A stretch of 64,000 bases of DNA from the NCBI RefSeq assembly GCF_040712315.1, contig NC_134013.1:83520001-83584000 (forward strand), given 5' to 3'. A program made the translations under genes and the position numbers. Shown here piece by piece: positions 23,718-34,760 of this stretch. The DNA is from Castanea sativa. Taxonomy: Eukaryota; Streptophyta; Magnoliopsida; Fagales; Fagaceae. The notes under the pieces were generated by a model. That model searched no databases. It saw only the letters and a list, made by a program, of their open reading frames with translations, and had not been told where the DNA came from. Position 1 is the stretch's first letter; each line of letters starts with the position of its first letter.

Positions 23718-26084
23718 TTACAATTGCCTTCTACGATTTTTCATTTTTTGAAATCGTTGCATGATAGTCTCATTATCAATGCTACAAGCTATATCTTTTT
23801 CAATATACACAACCAAGCAATCATTCATCCACTGATCTCCCATTCGATTGCGCAGTTCATTCTTTATATATTTCATTGCTGAAAAACTTTTTTCTACTGT
23901 TGCAGTAGCAACAGGAAGGGTCAAAGCTAACTTCACAAGCAAATAGACTAATGGATAAGTCTCATGCTTCCTCGTGCTCTCTAACTTTTTAGCAAGTTCA
24001 CTAACTCCTTGAAGCTCTAAAAACAAGTCATTGTTGCGCATATCAAAAATGAAATTCTGAAGCTGAGAGTCAAGTGCCAAGATATCTGTCCTAGGAAAAT
24101 CATATTAATAGAACTTTGCTAGATGTATTAACTTTTCCTTATCAAAAGCCACAAATGAATTACTTGGATTCAAGCAAGCCATACAACTTAGCAAATCAGT
24201 ATTCACCTCTGAAAAACGATTGTTTAGCTCTTGAAGTTGCATATCTATGACTGTGTAGAATAGCTCAACACGATAATGATGTAAATTTGTATTTTGTTGG
24301 GTGTTGCGTCGCGGCCTCCCACTAACTACAAATATTTCATCCATGTTCAAGATAGGAATTTCATGTGTGGCACAAAATGAAGACACTTCAATCAATAAAG
24401 ATGTCCATTCATCATCTCTCATCACTTGCAATCGTTGCTTAGACACTTTAACAAGATCCATAGCATTTACTATATCTTGATTTTTTTTTTTTTGCAATGC
24501 TATTGACAACTCATTTGTGATCCCTAAAATGTTTTTCATCAAGTGTAGAGCAAAAACAAATTCAAAAGATAGAATTGACCTCATAATAGATCGAGCTTCA
24601 ACTTTTTGGTCGGAGAGCCCATCTTCTTCAATAATCTCAAGTACATCAGCAACAGCAAAGAACATCAAAATCAAGTTGAGAATAGTCCCATAATATGATC
24701 CCCAACGTGTATCACCAGGACGTTTAAGATTTGTCTCTTGATTCAAACCTTGTCCACTTCTTCGTACACCATTCTCTAAATCTTCTTTAATTTTGGCAAA
24801 TTGAGCATCTCGAAGAGCATCTCGTCTCTTACAAGAGCCTCCAACAACAGTTACTAAATTACTAACCACATAAAAAAATCAGCAATGTTAATGTGATTTT
24901 TAGCAACGGCAACAAGTGTCAATTGAAGTTGATGAGCAAAACAATGGACATAAAATGCTGACTTATTCTCTTTCAAAATTAAAGTTTTGAGACCATTGAT
25001 ATCACCTTGCATATTACTAGCTCCGTCATAACCTTGCCCACGTAGTCTTGATAAACTCAAATTATGTTTACAAAGTAAACCTTCAATAGCACATTTGAGT
25101 GACAAAGCGGCGATACTTGCTACATGTACAATACCAAGGAACCACTCTATAATAATTCCTTGTTTGTTCACATAACGAAGAACGAGTGCCATTTGTTCTT
25201 TCACTGAGATATCACATGACTCATCAACTAATATTGAAAAGAACCCATTGCCAAGATCCTCGATGATGGCTTTGGATGTTTCATGTACAATTGCATTCAC
25301 CATGTCTTTTTGAATATCAAGATGGGTAAGCTTGCAATTTTTCCAAGTATTTTGCATCACTTCATTGATAGATTCATTGTGACCCCCCAAAAATTGTAGA
25401 AGCTCAAGGAAATTTCATTTATCACTTGAATCTTGAGATTCATTGTGACCACGAAAAGCTAATCCTCAAAATAAAAGGAATCTTACGCAATCAACTATTG
25501 CATTTAATTGAATCCGATATTCAGCTTTATCTTGATTTGATTGCTTAACCAAGACACTTTGAATGTGTTGCTTTTCCTTCTGTAAATCTTCACTCTTCTT
25601 GACAACTTGGTTATGAGCACTATTAACTCCTCCAACATGGGAATCTAACTTCCCAAGCTGATTCCAAAGTCTGAATCCCTTCGTTACAAAAGTGTCACCT
25701 CCTCCTTGTTTACCAACATCTTTCCCAAATAGGTAGCAATAAAAACAAAATGCTGCATCTTTGGCTATACTATATTCCAACCAATTTCTAGTTTCATACC
25801 ATTCGACTTTAAATCGACGGGGCTTTCCAGAAAAATATGATACCAGGTAATCATGAGTAGGTCGACAAGGGCCTTTTCCTAAATAATGTCTTCTTATTTC
25901 ATCATGATTATTAGGATGATAAGATGATATCTTTTGTCGTAACCCAGGATCTGAAGGAAGATTTTCTAAGTTAAAGTCAACACAACTTCGCTTAGAAGAT
26001 GGAGATGAATCTTGCACAGGAGATGAATCTTGCACAAGAGATGAATCTTGGGTACGTGGTTTTTTTTATCAAGTATTTGTCCAT
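23718..26084 (-). pseudogene. hAT transposase with TTF-type zinc finger, broken
   Basis: Reading on minus from an ATG at 26084 (MDKYLIKK...), the frame slips at an A8 run near 26060-26067. It continues as LENLPSDPGLRQKISSYHP and the TTF zinc finger (WLEYSIAKDAAFCFYCYLFG), then a DUF4371-like core (ILVDESCDISVKEQMALVLR, GYDGASNMQG, YVHCFAHQLQL), ending in a hAT dimerisation region (LTLPVATATVEKSFSAMKYI with NELRNRMGDQWMNDCLVVYI). This matches proteins annotated as zinc finger MYM-type 1-like in plants. In-frame stops occur at 25466-25468, 25415-25417 and 24105-24107, plus a slip at the A7 run 24872-24878. The acidic DDE-type residues cannot be assigned by eye with certainty. Three repeats of QDSS near the N terminus are a local curiosity. 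Confidence 0.9.
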
Positions 26085-26590
26085 AATTCTAGCAAAAGAA
26101 TAAACAATAAATTATAAGTTTATCTGAAATATCAATAAATTATTAATTATTATTGTTTAGTTGTTTCATTAATTTGTTTGTCTTTTATAAATTATAATTT
26201 GTTATATTATTGTTTCATTAATTATAAGATTATTAATTGTTGTTTAGCCAAACATAATTTAATTTTTTTTGTCTTTTATAATGTATTGATTAATTAAATT
26301 ATTAATGCTGAAAGAAAATCAGAAAATTTCACAAGAACTAGCTACTAATCAGAAAATTTTACAATCACAATTTTACAAATCACAATAACGCTAAAAGACA
26401 ATTAATGTCTTTGAGTTGAGTCCAATACCAATACACACCAACAGTCCAACACGGCAACACCAACACCAACACATTACAATTTACACACCAACCAACGGAT
26501 AAGATTCAATCATAAGATAAAGCCAAAAGCAAAATGCCAAATTCAAAAAGTAAAAAAAAAAAAAAGAAAGTTAAAGTGATAAACTGAGTG

Positions 26591-26740
26591 CTTGTTTCTT
26601 TAAAAAAAAAAAAAAAAAACAAAGCTGAGTGCTTCAGCCAGCCAATCACGGATCACTGCTTGTTTCTTTAAAAAAAAAACAAAAAACAAAAAAACAAAAA
26701 AAACAAAGATGAGTGCTTCAACCAGCCAATCACGGATCAC
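26591..26740. repeat. Tandem duplication, ~70-80 bp x 2
   Basis: CTTGTTTCTTT, an A/C-rich run, GAGTGCTTCAGCCAGCCAAT and CACGGATCAC occur twice in succession, differing mainly in the length of the A-rich run. It lies in the upstream region of the hAT transposase. Confidence 0.8.
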
Positions 26741-26934
26741 CAGTTCAACAATGAGACAAACAATGAGACAAAGTCATAAATTTAATAATGACTAAAGAGA
26801 GAGAGAGTCATAAATAAAGGCACACACGACACAGTTATATTCATTATTTCATCTTCATTCATTCCTATGTTCATTTCAAATTTGAGAGAGTGAGAGACCG
26901 AGAGAGAGTCAGAGAGAAAAAGAGAGAGAAATAC

Positions 26935-27185
26935 CTGGGTGACGGCGATGGCGATGGCGATGTGCGACGGTGATGGCGATGTGCGACGGCGATGTGCGAC
27001 GGCGATGGCGACGGCGACGATGAGCGCTGCGACTGGGATGATGCGGAGTTGCGGACCGATCTCCGTCTCCGATGTGAGTGCGACGAGGGCGACGAGTCCG
27101 ATCTCCGATGAGCGACTAGAGCTGGACCGATCTGGCGATCTCCGATGTCCGATGAGCGACTGGAATCGTGGATCGATCTAACTTC
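26935..27185. promoter_or_regulatory. GC-rich, CpG-dense island inside the hAT element
   Basis: This ~250-bp stretch has many GGCGATG and GCGACGG repeats and is strikingly richer in CG than its AT-rich surroundings. It lies upstream of the transposase on minus and could be its promoter or first exon. The + open frame at 26939-27181 is low-complexity and probably not a gene. Confidence 0.4.
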
Positions 27186-27691
27186 AAAGGGGAGCGTTGT
27201 TGCTCTGTTTTTCCTTTTTAGGTTTGCTTAGCTTTACTGATTTTTTAAATTTTTTTGAGAAGTTTTAGTGATGATGTACTGAACTCTGATAACTGATTTG
27301 AGGTTTTTGATGGGTCTGTATTTTTTTTTTTTTTTTTTTGGTTGAGAAACCGTGGGTTTGCCTCTGTCATCTGTTGGGCTTGCCGTGGGCAGTGGGCTTG
27401 ATGTTGGGCTTGCTGTGATCCCGTCCGATGTTTTGCTCTTACAATTTTATTTTTCTCTGTTACAATTTTTTTTTTTTCAAATTTTAGTTGAAATTTTTTT
27501 TGGGGCTTTTTTTTTTTTGGCCTGAAAGTAGAACAATTATATATTATTTTTTTAATGTGAGGGTGTTCCTAATTTTAATTGAGGATGTTCCTATTTTATA
27601 TTTTAAGGGTAAAAAAAAAAAAATTGTATGTATAAATTTCAAGTCAGGGTGTTCCTGGGAACACCCTGACCATAACGTGGCGCTGCCACTG

Positions 27692-27699
27692 GATGAAGT
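27692..27699. repeat. 8-bp target-site duplication, right
   Basis: GATGAAGT follows the hAT right terminus GCCACTG and equals the left copy at 23588-23595. Confidence 0.9.
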
Positions 27700-27831
27700 T
27701 TGAGAGAGAGAGAGAGAACTTTTTTTCAAAAACTAATTGTTTTGTTATTAATTTCATGGATTTTTTTAATGTAAGAATTTTTTTAAAAAAAATCAAAACT
27801 ACATCATTTTGGACACTTAATAGTTGTCGCC

Positions 27832-28452
27832 TGACAGGGAAAAATTCCAAAAGCAGACGGATCTAATTTGCAAAATTAATAGTAAGTGACGGTGACACCG
27901 AGAGAGACGGTCTGGATAGCCTGATAGTCAAAGAACCAGTAGACAAAGTCATGTCTTGAACGGAAGTTAGAGAAATGGATGGACTCTTTCAAGAGGACGA
28001 ATTCTTTAAGGTGGATAGACTCGACGGAGACGGATGGCAAAGCCACGTAGCACTTACATGGACTAAGTGGTCTCCAAGAATCCTAATATGGAAATTCCTT
28101 GCATTCTACGCATAGCCATAACTAGGGGAATCCCTAAGGAAAAGATCCCACAAAATATGAGCATTAATAAGGATCTTTCCTATAAGGAAATACCCTCTCC
28201 ACCAAGAAATTAAGATCAACTCTACACTACTATAAAAACCCCAAAGCCCTCACAAACCAAGGTACGCATAATGATACCCTAGCTCTGATACTTTAGAGTG
28301 ATACAAAATTCTCTTTTCTAACTTAACCTTGGGAGGTCTTTGGCTGGTACTACACTGGTACTCTCTGCAAATTTTTCCTTTTATTTGTGTTGCGCAGGTT
28401 ACCGAGGGCATGTGAGGACTATTCGGCTCACTGACGATTTTCAACATCATCA
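27832..28452 (+). repeat. 5' LTR
   Basis: It begins TGACAGGGA and ends AACATCATCA. A TATA box, CTATAAAAACC, lies near 28230. It aligns along its whole length with 37442-38064. Confidence 0.9.
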
Positions 28453-28454
28453 GT

Positions 28455-28471
28455 TGGCACTGCCTATGGGG
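28455..28471 (+). promoter_or_regulatory. Primer-binding site
   Basis: TGGCACTGCCTATGGGG starts two bases after the LTR and begins with the TGG that pairs with a tRNA CCA end. The form resembles the TGGCGCCGTCTGTGGGG site of plant gypsy elements, with decay. The likely gag ATG (28466) overlaps it. Confidence 0.7.
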
Positions 28472-29745
28472 AACACGATAGCCATATTGCCACTTCCTAG
28501 ACAAAGAGTTGTATGGTACTCACACGCTCAATAACAACAACCAACAATCAAAAGGATGAACCGCGCGCTACTGTCCTCGAGAGACATGTGCAGGCTTTGG
28601 CCACGGCTGTGGAACGCCTTACTAAGCAGAACCACGATCTAGAAGAACAGTTGCGCTAGAGGGATGTTGAGCCCTGAAATTAGGAAGAAGAGTAGGAAGG
28701 TGACAATCTTCAGCACACCAATGGTAGGCAGAATAAAGAGGGACCAAAATGAAACAACGCCTTGAGTAGACCATTTGTCACAGATACCGCACCGCCACAT
28801 ATGTTCGTGGAGATGCAGATGATGAAGGAGAGGATGGACTTCATGATGAATGCCTTCAAGGGACAGGTATTGAATGACCTTGACGAACTGGTCCACAGGA
28901 CAAATTCGCCCTTCACAGCACTTGTCACTTCCTTCCCCCTCCCCGTAAAGTTCCAGATGCCACAGATAGAACCCTACGACGGGTCTAAGGATCCCTTGGA
29001 TCACTTGGAATCATTCAAGACCCTCATGCACTTGCAAGGGGTCCTAGACGAGATCATATGTCGAGCATTCTCGACTACGTTAAAAGGACTTGTAAGGGTA
29101 TGGTTTAGCTAATTAACGCCTAACTCCATCAGCACCTTCAAGGAATTAAGCGCACAATTCGCTTCTCACTTCATAAAGGGGCACAAATGCAAAAGGTCCA
29201 CTACATGCTTAATGAGCAACAAGCAGTATGAGGATGAGACACTGAGATCATACATAACACGGTTCAACAAACAAGCCCTTTCAATAGATGAAGTGGTTGA
29301 CAAGATACTGGTTGATACGTTCACCAATGGCTTGTGGAAGACGAAGTTTTTGTTCTCTTTATACAAAAATGACCTGAAGACCATGTTAGACGTGCTTTAC
29401 CGGGCTACCAAGTACATGAACGCGAAGGATGCACTGCTAGCTCGAGAGGAAAAGCCCAAAAAGATGGACAGACCGGAAGATACACGACAAGAGAGAGGAC
29501 TGAAAACCTCTAGGATAGGAGACTAACGGGAGGATAGGCACTCCAAGCCACCCATTGGAAGAATTTCAAATTTCATCCTGCTGACTGCCCCAATCGATTA
29601 AGTCCTGATGCAGATCAAGGATGATACAACCTTGACATGGCCGGGCAAGTTAAAGGGAGATCTGAGCAAGAGGTCCAGAGACAAGTATTGTAGTTTTCAT
29701 CGTAATCACGATCACAACACATCTAAATGCTATGAATTGAAGTAA
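28466..29745 (+). pseudogene. Ty3/gypsy gag, broken
   Basis: From the ATG at 28466, degraded frames give an N-terminal coil-like segment (VLERHVQALATAVERLTKQN) and the retrotransposon gag domain. Its markers include [36 protein letters not shown] and YITRFNKQALSIDEVVDKIL. A Cys/His knuckle-like CSFHRNHDHNTSKCYELK follows near 29690-29743. Many in-frame stops (for example after VRVWFS at about 29110) disable it. Confidence 0.8.
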
Positions 29746-29874
29746 CAAATCGATGCCCTCATCAAACAAGGAAAACTATAACGGTTCGTCAGCAAAGAAA
29801 GGACGGACCTACCGTAGGAACAGGCTGGTAGAAGGGAAGGTGAGCGCCCCAGACCACCTCTAAGAGACATAAGG

Positions 29875-32800
29875 ATGATTGTAAGGGGCAACACAACATC
29901 TAGCTCGTCTAGGAAAGCCCGCAAAACCTACCTTAAGATGGTTCAGAATGTCCAGCTGACAAGTTTCGTTCCGAAGATGGCACGGGTCAACAACCTTATA
30001 GTTGGGTTCTTAGAGGAAGATGCTCGACGTCTCCACCACCCCCACGACGATGCAATAGTTGTTAGCATACGAGTAGGGGAATACAACACTCACCGGGTCC
30101 TGGTTGACAATGGGAGCTCTGCTGATGTCCTTTATTACTCGGCGTTCCAGTAGATGAGAATTGAGAGAGAACAGCTTGTACCGACCAATGCACCGTTCGT
30201 CGAGTTCGGAGGAATGAAAGTATACCCCCTCGATGCAGTTACATTACCCGTGACAATTGGTGATTAACCTCAAAAAATTACCAAGGATGTCACCTTCCTT
30301 GTCGTAGACTGTTCCTCCGCTTACAATGCCATATTGGGTCAACCTACCCTCAATTCGTGGAAGGTCGTAACTTCAACTTATCACCTGATGATCAAATTCC
30401 CAACCGAGTATGGAGTAGGAGAGTTGCGTAGAAACCAGGTGGCAACACGCGAATGCTACATAGCGATTTTGGAGATGGACGACCACTTACAAACTATGAG
30501 CATAGAAGAGCAACAGACAATTATAAATCCCACTGAAAGGTTGGAAGAGATACTTCTCGATAATTCCAGACCTGAGCGGACGACCAGGATCGACACCCTC
30601 ATTAGTCCTCCCATTCGCCAAGCAATCATGACATTCCTAAGAAAGAACCAAGATGTCTTTGCTTGGAGCCATGAAGACATGCCCGAGATAGACCTTTTAA
30701 TTATGGTTTATAGGTTGAATGTATTACTCCCTTTTCCCCTCATCTGTCAGAAGAAGCAAGTGTTCACCCAGGAGCGAGACAGTGCCATAGCGGAAGAAGT
30801 TTGCAAATTACAGGGTGCAGAGTTCATCAAGGAGGTGTACTATTCCGATTGGCTAGCCAATGTGGTGATGGTCAAGAAAGCTAACAGAAAGTGGAGGATG
30901 TGTGTAGACTTCGTAGACTTAAACAAGGTGTGCCCCAAGAACAGCTACCCACTCCCACAGGTCGACGTCCTGGTAGACTCAACAGAAAGACACCAGTTGC
31001 TGAGCTTCATGGATACTTTTTCTAGTAACAACGAAATCAAGCTGGACTAGGCTGATCAGGAGAAAACCTCATTCGTTACCAACCAAAGCCTTTTTTTGTT
31101 ACAAAGTGATGTCGTTCGGTCTCAAGAACTCGAGCGCAATGTATCAGAGGCTTATGACCAAATTGTTTGCACATCAGATTGGGAGGAATGTCCAAGTCTA
31201 CGTGGACGACATGCTAGTGAAAAGTCAACGAGAAGACGACCATTTGGACAATCTCAAGGAGACCTTCGATACCCTCTATTCTTATAACATAAAACTCAAT
31301 CCAAGCAAATGCGCAATTGTGGTAACGGCTAGAAAATTCCTAGGGTTCATGGTGTCTTAGAGGGGGATTGAAGTCAACCCAGACAAGATCCGGCCATAAT
31401 GGAGATGGCGCCACCCAGGAACATAAAAGAAGTGTAAAGCCTCAACGACAAGGTAGCAGTGCTGAACAGGTTCGTGTCAAGGGCAACGGACAAATGCTTG
31501 CCTTTCTTCAACATGTTGAAGAAGTCCTTTGAGTGGACGGTCGAGTTTCAACAAGCATTTGAGGACTTAAAAGCCTACCTCTTTTCCCCACTGTTGCTAA
31601 GTCCTTCCAAACCTGGGGAAGAACTATTTCTCTATCTGGCCGTCTCTCTAGCTACCGTTAGTGCGGCCTTAGTCATAGTAGAAGACAGGGTGTAGAAGCT
31701 CATATACTACACTAGCTGAGCACTCCGAGGCGCAAAGGAGAAGTACCTTCTGATGGAGAAGCTAGCCTTCACCTTAGTGACCGCAGCTCGCAAACTTAAA
31801 CCATATTTTCAGGCCCACACTATAGTTGTTCTAACGGATAAACCTTTACAGAGAGCAACAAGTAATCCTAAAGCCACTGGACAGATGGCACTATGGGCAA
31901 TTGAGTTAAGCGAATTTGACATACAATATCGCCCGCGCACAATAATGAAGGGACAAGTAATTGCTGACTTTATCGCGAAGTTCACCAATATAGAAGGCCA
32001 GGGGGCAGAAGAGCACCCTCAATGAAGTATCCACACAGACGGATCATCCAACAGGCAGGCTAGCGGAGCAGGTATAGTACTCCACTCTCCAGAAGGGGAC
32101 GAGATAGAGTGCAGGTCTGGATCTCGCCAACGCAGCAGGGGCCACAAGTATGGTTTTTTATTTTGATTCTTAGGTGGTCACAAGTTAGGTGAATGGTGAC
32201 TACGAATGCAAAAGTGAACAAATGAAAAAATACCTGGAGCAAGTAAGGAGACGGGTGGTCGACCTTCAGGCCAAGTTTGTTCAAATCCCAAGGGAAGAGA
32301 ACGAGTAAGCCGACCTTCTTGCCAAGGCTACATCAGCAGAACACATGCTCATCCCACGTAAATTACTTTCTTTTGTTCAACTTTCGCCTTTGATAAAGGG
32401 TGTCGATGTGCAGGAAATAGGCTCAGAAAATAACTGGACCACATCAATAGTTTCATACTTGAAAGACGGCACACTACCTGACGGTAAGGAGGCCGAAAGG
32501 AAGCTAAAGGCTCAAGCGGCACGATTCGTCCTAATAAACGATATCTTGTACAAAAGAGGCTTCTCCTGACCATACTTAAGATGTCTAAGCCCTAAGGAGG
32601 TGGATTTTGTCATGAGAGAAGTTCACAAAGGGATCTGTGGGAACCATTTGGGGTTACAATCACTAGTGCACAAACTGATTCGTGTAGGATACTATTGGCT
32701 TACCATGTAGAAGGATGCCCAAGCTTATGTCAAAGCCTACAACAAGTGCCAGAGATTCAGCAATATCATCAGACAGCCAACAAAAGAGCTCACTCCGATA

Positions 32801-33670
32801 ACAGCTCTGTGGCCTTTTGCTTAATGGAGGTTAGATATCATGGGTCCATTCCCAACAGTTGTAAGACATCTGAAATTCCTAGTGGTTGGTATAGATTACT
32901 TTACTAAATGGGTGGAAGTTGAAGTGCTAGCTACCATCATGGAGAAAAACGTACGAAGTTTTGTCTGGAGAAATATCATTTACAGGTACAGGATCCCCAG
33001 GGCATTAGTCTCGGACAACGGAAAGCAGTTCGACAACGGGTCATTTAGGGATTTTTGCTCACAGATGGGGCATTAAGAATCACTACTCCTCACCCGCCCA
33101 CCCTCAAGCCAATGGATAAGTTGAGGTCACGAACAAACCCTTGCTTAAGATCATCAAGACTCGGCTCGAGGGGGCAAAGGGTATATGGCTAGACGAACCG
33201 TCAAATGTACTATGGGCGCACAGGACGACGGCTAGAACAGCTACAGGAGAGACACTATTTAGACTAGCATACGGAGTAAGGCCATTATCCTTGCTAAGGT
33301 TGGACTCACAAGCTACAGGGTGCAGAGTCATGATGAGAATGGTAACGATAAAGCCATGCGCCTACAGCTAGACCTAGTGGACGAGGTTAGAGTAACTACC
33401 GAACAAAGGTTAGCACGATACCAAGACCTCATGGCCAAGCACTACAATTCCAGAGTCAGACACAGGGACTTCCAAGTTGGAGACCTCGCCCTAAGAAATG
33501 TGACAGGCGCCACAAGAGATCCATCCTAGGGGATGGTAGGCCCCAATTGGGAAGGACCCTACAGAATCACTTCATGGCAAAGGAAAGACACCTATCACCT
33601 AGAGACACTCGATGAACAGAAGTTGCATCATCCATGGAACACCGAGCACCTAAAGAAATACTACAAGTAG
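29875..33670 (+). pseudogene. Ty3/gypsy pol (protease, RT, RNase H, integrase), broken
   Basis: Domains in order: aspartic protease with LVDNGSSADVLYY (about 30100-30145; D-N-G in place of the usual D-T/S-G); reverse transcriptase with WRMCVDFVDLNKVCPKNSYP and LLSFMDTFS, then YVDDM at 31199-31213; an RT thumb/RNase H-like region with LTDKPLQRATSNPKATGQ; RNase H start IHTDGSSNRQASGAG near 32030; integrase H2C2 remnant (EVHKGICGNHLGLQSL to YNKCQRF); and integrase core with DIMGPFPTVVRHLKFLVVGI, LVSDNGKQFDNGSFRDF and a C-terminal SRVRHRDFQVGDLALR. The frame ends with HLKKYYK and TAG at 33670. Numerous stops and frameshifts (for example after EIKLD at 31050) mean it is non-functional. Confidence 0.88.
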
Positions 33671-33828
33671 ACGATAGCATATGGACCACTTCTCATTTCC
33701 AATTTATTCCTTTCTAGTTTTTAATTATTATTTACAGTACTTTTTAAGCCCAAAGGGCAGCTTTTCATTTTTTCAAGAACAATTTTTGGTTTATGCACGT
33801 ATTTATCATAATAAGAGGAGTTATTCAA

Positions 33829-33836
<8 letters not shown>

Positions 33837-33876
<40 letters not shown>
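33837..33876. repeat. (TA)n microsatellite in the gypsy element
   Basis: About 20 TA units directly after the pol remnant. Confidence 0.95.
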
Positions 33877-33881
<5 letters not shown>

Positions 33882-33907
33882 CTCTACAAAGCCGCGTCTA
33901 TGACTAA

Positions 33908-34460
33908 GTCCTTAACTGGATGGATGCATCCCAGAGGGATGCCATAAAATTTATTCAAGTCCATAAGTGGACGGACGCGTCCCAAAGGATGCCTTGAGAT
34001 TTATTAAAGTCTTTAGCTAGAAGAATGCATCTCAAAAGGATGCCATAGAATTTATATAAGTCCATAAGTGGACGGATGCATTCTAAGGGGTGCTTCGCAA
34101 TTTATTAAAATCCCTGAATGGACAAGTGATCCTAAAGGATGCCTTAAAATTTATGCAAGTCCATGAGTAGACGGGTACATCCAATTGGTGTCTTGCAATT
34201 TATTAAAGTCCTTAACTGGACAAATGCATCCCCAAAGGATGGCAAAAAAATTATTTAAATCCTCAAGTGGACGGATGCATTTCAAAGGATGCCTTTAGAG
34301 TTTATCTCAAGTCCTTAAGTGAATGGAGGCGTTCCAAAGGATGCCTTAAAATTTATTAAGGTCCTTAAGTGGACGGATGCATTCCAAGAGATGCCTTAGA
34401 ACTTATATAAGTCCTTAAGTGAACAGATGCGTTCCAATGGACACTCAAATATATAGAAAT
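33908..34460 (+). repeat. Tandem array, ~50 bp x 11, inside the gypsy element
   Basis: Units start GTCC(T/A)TAA(C/G)TGG and contain GGATGCATCC, GGATGCC and AATTTATT(A/C)AA; the first is 51 bp. Early units alternate between a CTTAACTGG form and a CATAAGTGGACGG form, giving a ~100-bp dimer. Confidence 0.85.
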
Positions 34461-34760
34461 TCTTATATGGACGGACCACAATTATCTAAAAGGTCCAGCC
34501 CCCGATATGGATGGACTATGGTCATCCTAAAAATCTACTAAGTCACAATTATAAAGTAGACGGATCACTCTTGGATTAAAAATGAAAAGAATGGTCCGAA
34601 ACATTCAAGCCGATGAATGAAAGATGCAATATCTTTTAGATAAGACGGAAGCAAACAAACTTGTAACTGAAAAACCCAAAAAAACTTGTGGGCAATGTTA
34701 AGATTACACAACCATTGTTCTCAAAATAATTTCCAAAAAAACATCTACAAAAGTCTAAGG

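Larger units (their letters stand above)
23596..27691 (-). mobile_element. Complete hAT transposon (4096 bp) with perfect 8-bp target duplication
   Basis: The left end CAGTGGCGGCTCCAGGAATT and the right end read inwards on minus, CAGTGGCAGCGCCACGTTAT, are terminal inverted repeats. Both continue into CAGGGTGTTC; the match is imperfect over about 36 bp. Identical 8-bp duplications (GATGAAGT) flank the ends, the diagnostic hAT signature. A hAT-type transposase with a TTF zinc finger lies on minus (23718-26084). Upstream of it are a tandem duplication (26591-26740) and a GC-rich stretch (26935-27185). The element is structurally complete but its transposase has stops and frameshifts, so it can be mobile only with help from another copy. 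Confidence 0.92.

Noticed and set aside
26939..27181. Plus-strand Met/Ala/Asp/Gly-rich frame in the hAT element
   Set aside because: It comes from simple GGCGATG-type repeats, lies opposite to the transposase, and has no recognisable domain.
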